From the NCBI RefSeq assembly GCF_014838735.1, contig NZ_JABUXQ010000021.1, positions 1 through 41,927 on the forward strand: a stretch of 41,927 nt of DNA, in the 5' to 3' direction. The notes beneath the pieces were generated by a model, which worked only from the letters and a program-made list of their open reading frames with translations, made no database searches and was not told where the DNA came from. The stretch comes from Limosilactobacillus portuensis (GTDB lineage Bacteria; Bacillota; Bacilli; Lactobacillales; Lactobacillaceae). Shown here one piece after another: positions 1 through 7,634 of this stretch (position 1 is its first letter; each line of letters starts with the position of its first letter). Position numbers and translations under genes: made by a program.

Positions 1-117
1 GAATCCAACGTCAATTCAGTGCAAGCACGTCATATCAGTTGGGCCAGTGCGCTCGACTTGCATGTATTAGGCACACCGCCGGCGTTCATCCTGAGCCAGG
101 ATCAAACTCTCATATAA
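1..117 (-). rRNA. rrs: 16S ribosomal RNA, 5' end (partial)
   Basis: The universal 27F site near the 16S 5' end appears in reverse complement at 91-110, followed leftwards by the conserved first helix and the V1 variable loop. By E. coli numbering the mature 5' end falls near 117. The gene runs off the left edge, so only about the first 117 nucleotides are here. The V1 sequence (GCACTGGCCCAACTGA, then a GTGCTTGCAC stem) fits Limosilactobacillus and, from memory, resembles the oris/antri/vaginalis group more than L. reuteri or L. fermentum. The genus is likely; the species is not decidable from this length. Confidence 0.97.
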
Positions 118-280
118 AATACAAGAACTTGAATAGCTCTAATTCAAATTAATTAAGCGAATTGACTTCGCAAATGTTTTGCTTCAAATCATAATGATTG
201 AAGACCCTACACATTTGATTCGTCGAAACTTTGTTCAGTTTTCAAAGGTCTACCTTAGCCAGCAACAAGCGCTGGCTAAC
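118..280 (-). other. rRNA operon leader region with hairpins
   Basis: This is the transcribed leader between the promoters and 16S. A perfect 9-bp inverted repeat (255-263 with 271-279) sits at the very start of the P2 transcript. A second, imperfect stem lies at 182-203 (CTTCAA...TTGAAG). Between them is a TTTGAAAACTGAACAAAG stretch common in lactobacillar rrn leaders, where boxA-like antitermination signals and RNase III processing stems are expected. The hairpins are seen directly; the antitermination and processing roles are inferred from rrn operons in general. Confidence 0.6.
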
Positions 281-286
281 GAACTT

Positions 287-315
287 ATTATATCAGATGC
301 TCTTTGTAATGTCAA
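287..315 (-). promoter_or_regulatory. rrn promoter P2
   Basis: On the minus strand the -35 box is TTGACA (310-315) and the -10 box is TATAAT (287-292), with a 17-bp spacer: a perfect sigma-A consensus promoter. Transcription should start near 280, directly at the first leader hairpin. Such a perfect core promoter close to 16S is typical of rRNA operons. Confidence 0.9.
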
Positions 316-370
316 CAACTAATTTTAATATTTTAACTAGCTGTCATACTTTTTAACAAGCAGCTTTTAT

Positions 371-399
371 AATATATCATGTTGTCTCGCTTAAGTCAA
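371..399 (-). promoter_or_regulatory. rrn promoter P1
   Basis: A second sigma-A promoter lies about 84 bp upstream of P2. The -35 is TTGACT (394-399) and the -10 is TATATT (371-376), with a 17-bp spacer. Tandem P1/P2 promoters are the usual rrn arrangement in Bacillota, where P1 commonly carries the growth-rate response. That regulatory role is assumed here from the family. Confidence 0.8.
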
Positions 400-622
400 C
401 AATTAATTTCAATCAACATTTGATAGAAATCATTGCCTCGCAGACAACGTTAATTACTATACCTTGTTCTTAATACTATGTCAACAGAATTTCTAAAAAA
501 TATTTTGCAATATTATTTTAGTCATTATTAAGCTTTAACAAAGCCTTTAAATTGCACTTCACAAAGTTAACAACGGTTGATAAACTTACTAAGTATTGTG
601 AATTTTTAAAAGGAGCTAGTCA
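400..622. other. AT-rich spacer between rrn and dedA
   Basis: No gene is visible. The stretch is very AT-rich, as upstream regions of rrn promoters (UP-like elements) often are. It must also hold the dedA promoter; a weak candidate is TTAACA (567-572), 17 bp, TAAGTA (590-595) on the plus strand. A strong ribosome binding site (AAAAGGAG, about 607-614) follows. I see no tRNA or conserved RNA. Confidence 0.4.
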
Positions 623-1267
623 ATGATTTCAACATTAATTGATTTTGTTTTACATATTGATACTCACCTTATTCAGATCGTAAATAACTTTGGTGATTCA
701 ACCTACCTTATTCTCTTTGCGATCATCTTTATCGAAACTGGTGCAGTGATTCTTCCATTTCTCCCCGGTGACTCACTACTATTTGCAGCAAGTGCTCTAG
801 CAGCTAACGCACAATATCACCTTAATATTTGGATATTTGTTTTTGTTTTCCTTGTTGCCTGCCTTCTTGGTGATTCACTAAACTTTTATATTGGCCATCG
901 AATTGGCAAAGGACTATCTAACCATTCATTATTTGGAAAATTAATTGATAAAGATAGTCTTACAAAAGCTGAGCAGTTCTTTGAAAAGCATGGCGCTCCG
1001 GCAATCATTCTTGCCCGCTACATGCCAATAATTAGAACGTTTGCTCCATTTGCAGCAGCTGGTTCTGGATTCCCTTACCGGAAATTTATTCATTACAGCG
1101 TCATTGGCTGTCTTTCCTGGGTAACCATTTGTTGTGCAGCTGGCTATTTCTTTGGCAATCTTCCATTCGTTCAGGAACACTTCTCAGTAATTATTATTGC
1201 CATCATTGTCGTTACGTTAATACCAGCAGTGGTCAGCTATCTAAAATCTAAATTTACCGCTAAATAA
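623..1267 (+). CDS. dedA: DedA family membrane protein
   Basis: A 214-residue integral membrane protein of the DedA/VTT family. The family includes undecaprenyl-phosphate and phospholipid flippases and supports membrane homeostasis; the substrate of this member is unknown. The signature is clear: hydrophobic hairpins at about 25-60 and 68-90, the acidic turn LPGDSLLF near residue 50, and the amphipathic motif LARYMPIIRTFAPFAAAGSG near 130-150, whose arginines are typical of the family. Two further membrane helices fill the C terminus. AAAAGGAG lies 8 nt before the ATG. Its last 27 bp overlap the 3' end of the convergent DUF1461 gene, and no terminator separates the two. Confidence 0.93.
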   Translation: MISTLIDFVLHIDTHLIQIVNNFGDSTYLILFAIIFIETGAVILPFLPGDSLLFAASALAANAQYHLNIWIFVFVFLVACLLGDSLNFYIGHRIGKGLSNHSLFGKLIDKDSLTKAEQFFEKHGAPAIILARYMPIIRTFAPFAAAGSGFPYRKFIHYSVIGCLSWVTICCAAGYFFGNLPFVQEHFSVIIIAIIVVTLIPAVVSYLKSKFTAK

Positions 1268-1867
1268 TTTTTGCCGATTATAAAACCGCAACCAACTAAG
1301 AATCGCAACAGTAACTACCAGCCAAATACCGAATAATTTCAAAAAGAAAATTGGTGGCATTCCCATAATGATTGGGTCAGTCTGCGGATTAAAGATCCAC
1401 TTATTATCACTAAATAGTAAGTAATGGAACGAAATAAATGTTCTCTCAAAGTCAATTGCCGCTAACCCGCTAAATATTAACAATCCAAGACATAGATAAT
1501 CAATAAGCGAAACCAACGTTATCAGCTGGCTTCGCTTTTTTTCTTGTTTGATTTTGCTAATAACTAATCCCCAACTGACAAAGCATACTCCCTCATTAAC
1601 TATCAAGAAGTACCGTACCATTGAAAAATGTTCAATTGCATTGTTACTAATCGGTAAATAATGAAAAGTTAACTGATTAGCTATTGGGGACTGAAGATAA
1701 ATTATTAAGCGACGATAATCACTCATAATTTCTCCCCAGTTCAATCCGTTAACGGCAAATGGGCACAATAAATTAATCGAGATGTTTGTCGTAATGATTA
1801 CTGCAATAGAAGCAGCTGCAAAGAAATATACTAACACCTCCAGGATGCTCTTTAGTCCTATTTTCAT
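1241..1867 (-). CDS. TIGR01906/DUF1461 family integral membrane protein
   Basis: A 208-residue protein with about four hydrophobic segments (about 12-34, 85-105, 120-140, 175-197) separated by a polar loop. It matches the DUF1461 (TIGR01906) membrane proteins that sit downstream of a NagD-like HAD phosphatase in lactobacilli and streptococci. The molecular function is unknown. The start overlaps the stop of the phosphatase gene by 4 nt (ATGA), so the two are translationally coupled. The 3' end runs 27 bp into the convergent dedA. Identification rests on length, hydropathy and gene order. Confidence 0.8.
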   Translation of the reverse strand: MKIGLKSILEVLVYFFAAASIAVIITTNISINLLCPFAVNGLNWGEIMSDYRRLIIYLQSPIANQLTFHYLPISNNAIEHFSMVRYFLIVNEGVCFVSWGLVISKIKQEKKRSQLITLVSLIDYLCLGLLIFSGLAAIDFERTFISFHYLLFSDNKWIFNPQTDPIIMGMPPIFFLKLFGIWLVVTVAILSWLRFYNRQKLFSGKFRF

Positions 1868-2643
1868 CGCTCAACCTGCCAATCATCCAAACTATCAACT
1901 TGATGAGTCGGTTGAATAGCTTCCTTGCTAACCTCTGATTTTGTAGATAAACCTGAATATACTAATAAACTATCAATTCCAAAATTAATTGCCGCTTTAA
2001 TATCCGTATTGTAGTTATCGCCGACCATCACAACCTGCTCTTTATTAAGGCCGCTTTTCTTCAGCGCCATTGCCATTATAATTTTTTCTGGCTTGCCAAT
2101 CATAATTGGTTGCTTTTGGGTAGCGTATTCTACTAATTTCACTAAGGAGCCTGCTCCAGGAACCATTCCCCGCTGATTTGGCAAATTACTATCTGAGTTG
2201 GTTCCAACAAACGTTGCTCCTGCTCGAATTAGTAAAACGGCAGTTGCTAACTTGTCATACGTTACCTCTGAATCTAATCCTACAACCACATAGTCTGGTG
2301 ATGTATCTGTAATAGTAAAATGACGATTAGTAAGCGCATTTCGTAGACCACTTTCACCAACTACGTACACCCGTCGTTTCTCTCCTGCAATTTGATCTAA
2401 ATAATCAGCAGTCGCGAGGGCAGTCGTATAAACGTTATCGCTGTTTACATGAATATCGTGGTTAATAGTTAAGTTATTAGCGACAAACTCTGGTGACCTT
2501 GTACTATTATTTGTTACGAATAATACTTGCTTACCTGCATTTTGAAGGCGACTAATGAACCTTGCCGCAGCTGGGATCCGCTTAGTTCCTTTGTACATTG
2601 TCCCATCAAGATCGATAAAATATCCTTGATAATTATTTTTCAT
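1864..2643 (-). CDS. HAD-IIA family (NagD/YutF-like) phosphatase
   Basis: A 259-residue haloacid-dehalogenase superfamily phosphatase of subclass IIA (TIGR01457 type). Motif I is DLDGTMYKG (about 11-19), motif II FVTNNSTRS (about 42-50), the motif III lysine is in GKPEKI (about 183-188), and motif IV is MVGDNYNTDI (about 206-215). The large cap between motifs II and III is typical of the NagD/PGP group, which dephosphorylates small phosphorylated metabolites; the substrate is not predictable. It overlaps yutD upstream by about 11 nt and the DUF1461 gene downstream by 4 nt, forming a three-gene unit conserved in lactobacilli. Confidence 0.92.
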   Translation of the reverse strand: MKNNYQGYFIDLDGTMYKGTKRIPAAARFISRLQNAGKQVLFVTNNSTRSPEFVANNLTINHDIHVNSDNVYTTALATADYLDQIAGEKRRVYVVGESGLRNALTNRHFTITDTSPDYVVVGLDSEVTYDKLATAVLLIRAGATFVGTNSDSNLPNQRGMVPGAGSLVKLVEYATQKQPIMIGKPEKIIMAMALKKSGLNKEQVVMVGDNYNTDIKAAINFGIDSLLVYSGLSTKSEVSKEAIQPTHQVDSLDDWQVER

Positions 2644-3184
2644 TTTGATTCCTCTTTACCCGTTGATGGATAACAAATTTTTGTTGGTGATTACCAACTT
2701 TAACTCGTTTTGCTGATTGGCGACGACGCTTCCGTGGCTCTGGTTGGTTAAGTTTCCGACGCCGCTCCCTAATTGCCGGAGAATGTTCTTTTCGGTGTCG
2801 CCGATTACGTCGTTTAGGCAGGCGAACATCACAGTTTTGAACGATAAAGTATGGGCAACCAAAATTACAATCTTCGTACAAGTAGTCTTCAATCGTCTCA
2901 ACTCCCTGTTCAGGTCGAAATAGTGGATTATCTAGATCGTAAAAGCCCTTCAAGCGTAACTGATCGTAACCCCAATCACCAACAATATAGTCATACTTAT
3001 TTAGAACATTGCTAAAACGATTAGCTAATTGCTCACCATCGAATCCTTCACGATAATTTTTTAATAATTTATACTGATGACCATTGAGAAGGAAATCATT
3101 TTCAGATTGTTCCTCGTAATGATATAAATCGACTCGTTGCTCTTCGCGTTGATCAATATACTCCTGAATTTTTGCACGATTCAT
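2633..3184 (-). CDS. yutD: YutD family protein (DUF1027)
   Basis: An acidic N-terminal half followed by a strongly basic tail. It matches the YutD/DUF1027 family, which lies beside the YutF-type phosphatase in Bacillus and lactobacilli. The cysteine cluster in YEDCNFGCPYF (about 92-102) and the EGFDGEQLANRFSNVLNKYD region are characteristic. I place the start at the ATG at 3184 (183 residues): GAGGTG lies five bases upstream, whereas the alternative ATG at 3202 has no ribosome binding site. The last 60 residues are rich in Arg and Lys and may bind nucleic acid, which is inference. The function is unknown. Confidence 0.85.
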   Translation of the reverse strand: MNRAKIQEYIDQREEQRVDLYHYEEQSENDFLLNGHQYKLLKNYREGFDGEQLANRFSNVLNKYDYIVGDWGYDQLRLKGFYDLDNPLFRPEQGVETIEDYLYEDCNFGCPYFIVQNCDVRLPKRRNRRHRKEHSPAIRERRRKLNQPEPRKRRRQSAKRVKVGNHQQKFVIHQRVKRNQNEK

Positions 3185-3241
3185 TTTTTCACCTCGTTTC
3201 ATTTAAAACTTAAAATTACTAATTATCATAATACCACGTTC

Positions 3242-3853
3242 TTAACGTCGCTTGGCAAAGTCATCTGTCTTACCATTGATTAGCTTTTCGATTTGACTAA
3301 AGCTAAGTGGTGCGCCAAATGGTATTTTTTCAGGCAATAAATAATCAAATTCTGGTGAATCAATCCCAACATTAATGTTTTCCTTCGCCGGAACCGCATA
3401 ATGATGAATATGACCATGAAGATTAATAATTTGCGGTGCTATTCCCAACATCAAAGGATAATGAGTTAGGTAATACTGACGATGATCGTATTTCAGCAAT
3501 ACGCCAACATCATGAAAAGCAAACTTGGGCTTTCCATTAAAAAAATAGTTGTTTTTAGCTAAGTATTTAAATAATCCTCTACTGTCATGATTTCCTTTGA
3601 TTAATACTAAATGACTATTTAATGAGTTAAGAATTTGAAAAACTTTTTCATACGCTTTAGTCTGCGGCTTAGCAAAATAAACAGCAATATCGCCAAGGTG
3701 ATAAACAATATCATCCTCACTAACTCGTTCATTCCAATTTTTAATAATCGTTTGATCCATTTGATCAACCGTCAGGAAAGGCCGTGGTGCGAAATCATCA
3801 ATTCCTAATAAATGCTCATCTAAGAAGTGAGTATCAGCCGTAACAAATTGCAT
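3242..3853 (-). CDS. Calcineurin-like metallophosphoesterase
   Basis: A 203-residue metallophosphoesterase. The metal-binding motifs are in order: the D-x-H pair in TADTHFLDEH near the N terminus, HLGDIA near 53, KGNHDSRG near 88, a HYPL histidine near 132 and HGHIHHY near 148. This is the compact YfcE/phosphohydrolase-like group acting on phosphodiesters or phosphomonoesters; the substrate is unknown. The ATG at 3853 is preferred because AAGGGG precedes it by 8 nt; a GTG three codons upstream overlaps that site. It stands alone between the ackA terminator and yutD. Confidence 0.85.
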   Translation of the reverse strand: MQFVTADTHFLDEHLLGIDDFAPRPFLTVDQMDQTIIKNWNERVSEDDIVYHLGDIAVYFAKPQTKAYEKVFQILNSLNSHLVLIKGNHDSRGLFKYLAKNNYFFNGKPKFAFHDVGVLLKYDHRQYYLTHYPLMLGIAPQIINLHGHIHHYAVPAKENINVGIDSPEFDYLLPEKIPFGAPLSFSQIEKLINGKTDDFAKRR

Positions 3854-3887
3854 TCTCTTCACCCCTTATTCAAATTTAAATAAAAAC

Positions 3888-3930
3888 AAACCGATAGTTA
3901 GGGCAAAAAGTCTTCCCCAACTATCGGTTT
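3888..3930 (-). terminator. ackA terminator
   Basis: A 12-bp perfect stem (3888-3899 with 3919-3930, AAACCGATAGTT) has a 19-nt loop. On the minus strand it is followed by GTTTTTATTT. It starts just past the ackA stop at 3941, so it ends the methyltransferase-ackA transcript. Confidence 0.85.
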
Positions 3931-3940
3931 TTATAATAAA

Positions 3941-5140
3941 TTACTTGCTTTGCTTCTTCAAGCGTTCAATATCCCGAACGATCATTAATTCTTCGTTAGT
4001 TGGAATTAATAACGTCTTAATCTTAGCGTCCGGTGTTGAAAGATCCCGTTCAACACCATGACAATTATTCTTTTCCTGATCAATCTTGATTCCGAAGTAT
4101 GCCAGCTTATCGGTAACCATCTTCCGAATTGGAACACTATTTTCACCAACACCGGCAGTGAAGACAATTGCATCTGCTCCACCCATTTCTGCAATGTAGG
4201 CACCGACATAACGAACAATCCGGTTTACATAGATATCAATGGTTAATTGAGCACGTTTGTCACCCTTATCAGCTGCAGCAAGAATATCACGCATATCTGG
4301 AGAAATACCGGAAATTCCTTTAACCCCAGACTCATGGTTTAAAATATCAATCATTTCTGGTGCAGTCTTACCCAACTTTTCTTGCATAAATTCAACTAAG
4401 GAAGGATCTACATCCCCTGAACGGGTTGCCATTGTAATCCCAGCCAATGGTGAAAAGCCCATAGAAGTATCGTATGACTTACCATCCTTAACAGCAGTAA
4501 TTGAAGCACCCGCCCCAATATGCATTGTGATTAATTTCAGATCTTCAAGTGGCTTGCCAAGCATTTCAGCAGCCCGTCCAGCAACATAACGGTGACTAGT
4601 ACCATGAGCACCATACTTCCGGGCACCATACTTTTCGTACCATTCATAAGGAACACTATAAAGAGCATTCTTCTTTGGCATATTTACATGGAATGAAGTA
4701 TCAAATACAGCAACTGCAAATGCATTTGGCAGCACCTTACGGAATTCCTTAATCCCGACTAATTCAGCTGGATCATGTAATGGAGCATACTCAGCCAAAC
4801 TATCAATCTTGGCAATTACATCATCAGTAATTACTGCAGAATCCTTAAAGTATTCACCACCGGCAACAACCCGGTGACCAACAGCAGTAATCTCATCATA
4901 GCTTTTAACAATCTTGAGACTGATTAATTGATCCAATAGGTACTTAACAGCAGTACCGTGATCAGCAAAGACCCGTTCTTCTTCATGCTTTTGACCATCA
5001 CCATACTTAATCTTAGCATGGCCCATCTTTTCGCCAATTCGTTCAATTGTTCCTTCAGCAACGACATCCTCACTTGGCATATCAAATAGCTTAAACTTTA
5101 GTGTTGAACTTCCGGCATTAACTGCAATTGTCTTTGACAT
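3941..5140 (-). CDS. ackA: Acetate kinase
   Basis: A 399-residue acetate kinase (acetyl phosphate + ADP to acetate + ATP), the cytosolic ATP-yielding step that follows phosphotransacetylase or phosphoketolase. The phosphate-binding N terminus VNAGSSTLKFKLF (7-19), GHRVVAGGE near 87, DTSFH near 147, GAHGTSHRYV near 178, HIGAGAS near 207 and TAGVGENS near 328 are all present at full length. AAAGGGGA precedes the ATG. It lies 15 bp after the methyltransferase gene and shares its promoter. In a heterofermentative lactobacillus it serves the phosphoketolase pathway. I see no cre site immediately upstream. Confidence 0.98.
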   Translation of the reverse strand: MSKTIAVNAGSSTLKFKLFDMPSEDVVAEGTIERIGEKMGHAKIKYGDGQKHEEERVFADHGTAVKYLLDQLISLKIVKSYDEITAVGHRVVAGGEYFKDSAVITDDVIAKIDSLAEYAPLHDPAELVGIKEFRKVLPNAFAVAVFDTSFHVNMPKKNALYSVPYEWYEKYGARKYGAHGTSHRYVAGRAAEMLGKPLEDLKLITMHIGAGASITAVKDGKSYDTSMGFSPLAGITMATRSGDVDPSLVEFMQEKLGKTAPEMIDILNHESGVKGISGISPDMRDILAAADKGDKRAQLTIDIYVNRIVRYVGAYIAEMGGADAIVFTAGVGENSVPIRKMVTDKLAYFGIKIDQEKNNCHGVERDLSTPDAKIKTLLIPTNEELMIVRDIERLKKQSK

Positions 5141-5155
5141 ATGATAACGTCCCCT

Positions 5156-6169
5156 TTATTTTTTAATATTTGTTGCAACCCAATCATTAATTTCCTGCAT
5201 AAAACGAGCAAAGTTTTTTTGATCCTTAAATGATGGAAATTCGCCAAGGAGAACTTTGGCGGCTTGTTTACCGTTTCCTCCATGACGCTGCAATAGTAAA
5301 ATTGATTTTTGTGCAGCTGGGTTAGCAAATAATTCACTTGGCAAATTAACGAATCCTTGAAGATAAGCAACTGAATGAATCCACTTAACAAATCCTTCAG
5401 TTTCCTTCGTTTGAAATAAACTACTTGGAACAAGAAAAACGCCAAAGCTACCTGGTTTTAAATAATTCATCGATTGTTCAATTAACAGGTGATGAACATA
5501 CGAGTGCCCATCTTTCGCACGCGTCTGATAATCCTTAGTATTGTTATCAAGCGGGTAATAACCAATTGGTAAATCACTAACTGCTAAATCACACTGTGGA
5601 ATATCTAAAGCGCTAACGGAATCTTGATGGAATAAATCCACATTAGCATGCTGCAACGCAACGTTGACACTGGCGACACTAAGCATTGAATCATCATTGT
5701 CAATCCCAAAGCCTTTAATGTTATCATGTTCATCTTTATCAAGCTGGTTAATAACAGTCGTTAATAAATTAGCTGTCCCAACCGCGGGATCAAAAATTGT
5801 TTCAAGCTTTGTGTTTTGAGTTACCTTTTCGATCAAGAATGCCATCAAAAGACCAATTGTATCTGGCGTCATTTGGTGGTTTGCTTGAATTGCATCTTTT
5901 CGAATAACTTTCAAAAAACTCAACTGAATTAATTGACGAATTGCCTCTGCTTTAACATTTTGAAGATCAAGTTGCTGGTAGATCTTCTTCAGTTTTTCTT
6001 GAGTCTCCTTATCAGGAACGCCATCCTCTACCCGAACAGTATTGTCATCAATAATATTCTCTGCATTCTCTAGCATTGCGTCTAAGTAGGAACAATTTAA
6101 TGCAGATTGTAAAAGCATCGTTCCCTGATCAAACAACTCAAATAGTTTTTGAACTGATTGCTGTGACAG
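5156..6169 (-). CDS. Class I SAM-dependent methyltransferase, YtxK-like
   Basis: This gene matches the YtxK-type N6-adenine methyltransferase-like family that lies between comG and ackA in lactobacilli. The AdoMet motif I region is FDPAVGTANLLTTV, and the catalytic-type motif is SDLPIGYYPLD instead of the classical NPPY. The target is unknown. I extend the start to a CTG at 6167-6169 (337 residues). It has GGAGGTG at 6177-6183 with a 7-nt spacer, and the extra 11 residues give the QQSVQKLFELFDQGT helix expected at the N terminus of this family. A TTG at 6136 would leave 326 residues, no good ribosome binding site and a truncated helix. An in-frame stop lies just upstream of the CTG. Confidence 0.85.
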   Translation of the reverse strand: MSQQSVQKLFELFDQGTMLLQSALNCSYLDAMLENAENIIDDNTVRVEDGVPDKETQEKLKKIYQQLDLQNVKAEAIRQLIQLSFLKVIRKDAIQANHQMTPDTIGLLMAFLIEKVTQNTKLETIFDPAVGTANLLTTVINQLDKDEHDNIKGFGIDNDDSMLSVASVNVALQHANVDLFHQDSVSALDIPQCDLAVSDLPIGYYPLDNNTKDYQTRAKDGHSYVHHLLIEQSMNYLKPGSFGVFLVPSSLFQTKETEGFVKWIHSVAYLQGFVNLPSELFANPAAQKSILLLQRHGGNGKQAAKVLLGEFPSFKDQKNFARFMQEINDWVATNIKK

Positions 6170-6204
6170 TGTAGGTCACCTCCATTACATTACAATCATC
6201 TTTA

Positions 6205-6233
6205 AGTTTAACGATTCTGTCTATTAAATTCAA
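6205..6233 (-). promoter_or_regulatory. Promoter of the methyltransferase-ackA unit
   Basis: On the minus strand, TTGAAT (6228-6233), 17 bp, TAAACT (6205-6210). The start near 6198 leaves a short leader before GGAGGTG at 6177-6183. It means ackA need not depend on the competence operon upstream, which is sensible for a housekeeping kinase. Confidence 0.6.
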
Positions 6234-6283
6234 GGTAACGCTTTACTAACGAACATTATTTAACCATTTAAGCTAAAATAGCC

Positions 6284-6508
6284 CTATTTGTTCTTAAAAT
6301 TGTGAACTTTTTCCTTTGCATAATCAGCTGTTCCATTTAAGTTTTCTCTAATTTGATCCTGCAGTTTTAACATTAATTCACGATTAACTGCTAATTGATT
6401 TTTTTGATACTGAAATTCAAACACTACCACTCCAGTTGAAAGTGCCAATAAAATCAGACTAATTAATATTGCATACCCCGCCCTCATTCTGATAGTTCGT
6501 TTTTTCAT
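6284..6508 (-). CDS. comGG: Putative competence minor pseudopilin ComGG
   Basis: A 74-residue protein in the seventh position of the comG operon. It has a basic N terminus followed by one hydrophobic helix (RMRAGYAILISLILLALSTG) and a short coiled tail. The arrangement resembles ComGG minor pilins, which lack the Glu+5 of the major pilin. It is short for ComGG (often 100-130 residues) and no other motif is recognisable, so the assignment relies on position and the pilin-like helix. The start follows GAGG closely; a gap of 25 bp separates it from comGF. Confidence 0.65.
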   Translation of the reverse strand: MKKRTIRMRAGYAILISLILLALSTGVVVFEFQYQKNQLAVNRELMLKLQDQIRENLNGTADYAKEKVHNFKNK

Positions 6509-6533
6509 AGAACCTCACTACTCCTAATATCGT

Positions 6534-6929
6534 TTATCCATTTTTGCGTTGCGCCTTTACTGCAACTCGTGAGCCAGCTAACTTACTAAACATTACTGAT
6601 CCTGGCTTTATATCATCAAAAAGTAGCAAATAGCCACCACGATTTTCACGACTCAGGTATAAACGATCCGTTGCATGTAATTCATACGTTAATCCGGAAT
6701 GCTGGCTTGTTAACCATAATTTTTGTCGTTCAACCCGCTCAAGCATAAATTGATGATCAGTGGATTCCAACTCTGTCAAACAAACATACCAATCAAGAGG
6801 CTGATTACTCGATTTAACAGTAGTCGATTTAATAACTCTTATCTGAAGTGAGACCAGGGTAGTAATCAACGCCATAATCATCAATGCAATTAAGCACTCT
6901 AATAGGGTAAAGCCCTTTTCCCTTATCAT
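6534..6929 (-). CDS. comGF: Competence minor pseudopilin ComGF
   Basis: A 131-residue prepilin-like protein with the cleavage motif REKG|FTLLECL (cut after residue 6, Glu at +5) and a hydrophobic helix to about residue 28. The C-terminal domain (CLTELESTDHQF, LYLSRENRGGYLLLFDDIK) matches the ComGF domain. It would be processed by the ComC prepilin peptidase, which is not in this window, and join the DNA-uptake pseudopilus. It overlaps comGE by 4 nt (ATGA). Confidence 0.85.
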   Translation of the reverse strand: MIREKGFTLLECLIALMIMALITTLVSLQIRVIKSTTVKSSNQPLDWYVCLTELESTDHQFMLERVERQKLWLTSQHSGLTYELHATDRLYLSRENRGGYLLLFDDIKPGSVMFSKLAGSRVAVKAQRKNG

Positions 6930-7216
6930 TTTCTAACCTCTAAAATTGTTTGACCACCAAGGGATACTATTACTTTCTCTTCAGAAGCAACCGCACTAAG
7001 CTTGTCACGCCTTATATAAACCGGCCGGTGAGTCGTTATTAATTCATCAGTAGCTTCCTTAGCAATTCTATATGCTGCTAAATCAATGCATTGTTTTTTA
7101 GATTGACGTACCAGGCACTGATGACAAATTAAGGTAAACGTGATCCCTAAGGAAATAATCGTCAACGCAATTAAACTGTCCGCTAAAACAAATGCATAGT
7201 GCTTATTTCTCTTCAA
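6926..7216 (-). CDS. comGE: Competence minor pseudopilin ComGE
   Basis: A 96-residue protein with a pilin-like N terminus: a short basic segment, then HYA|FVLADSLIAL with Asp in place of the usual Glu at +5, then a hydrophobic helix to about 28. Its fifth position in the operon and its length suit ComGE, a minor pseudopilin thought to help prime pilus assembly. Sequence conservation in this subfamily is low, so position carries much of the call. It overlaps comGD by 14 nt and comGF by 4 nt. Confidence 0.75.
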   Translation of the reverse strand: MKRNKHYAFVLADSLIALTIISLGITFTLICHQCLVRQSKKQCIDLAAYRIAKEATDELITTHRPVYIRRDKLSAVASEEKVIVSLGGQTILEVRK

Positions 7217-7634
7217 TCCGATACCCTCCCCAAGCCAACTGAATTCGCATTAAATATTTCCGCCCATTAATTGACGATTGAAACTCCTGCGTCCGTGGCT
7301 TTGTATAGCCATTTTCGTGTATTTTAAAGTCATCAAATTTTCTAACAAGGATGGTTTCTGGTATGTCCAGCTTGTCTTTAACCAGCTTGCGTTGTTCGCG
7401 CCAATCAAATTCTATTTGATAACTTACGGGGTCAAAAGTCACCAGCGTTTCAATGTGTTTTGTTTTGGAGCGAACCTGGGCCGCTTGCCATGATTGACGA
7501 AAATCATTCCAAAATTCGTGTTCCACTACTACCCGTCGACTACGCGTCAAGTTAGGAAAAGAAAAGGTAATGATTATAGCAGTTAATATCAAAACAATAA
7601 TTGCTTCAAGCATGGTAAAAGCCTCTTTTTTCAC
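7203..7634 (-). CDS. comGD: Competence minor pseudopilin ComGD
   Basis: A 143-residue type II pseudopilin-like protein. KKEA|FTMLEA gives a cleavage site after residue 5 and Glu at +5, followed by a helix to about 25 ending in FPN. The soluble domain, with its beta-rich stretch (VTFDPVSYQIEFDW), is GspH/ComGD-like. It is a minor component of the transformation pseudopilus. The start overlaps the comGC stop by 4 nt. Confidence 0.85.
   Translation of the reverse strand: MKKEAFTMLEAIIVLILTAIIITFSFPNLTRSRRVVVEHEFWNDFRQSWQAAQVRSKTKHIETLVTFDPVSYQIEFDWREQRKLVKDKLDIPETILVRKFDDFKIHENGYTKPRTQEFQSSINGRKYLMRIQLAWGGYRIEEK

Noticed and set aside
4257-4589. 110-codon plus-strand frame opposite ackA
   Set aside because: Lies wholly inside a full-length acetate kinase gene and lacks a start signal.
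5098-5445. Second minus-strand frame overlapping the ackA start and methyltransferase end
   Set aside because: Out-of-frame shadow of the methyltransferase with no family signature.
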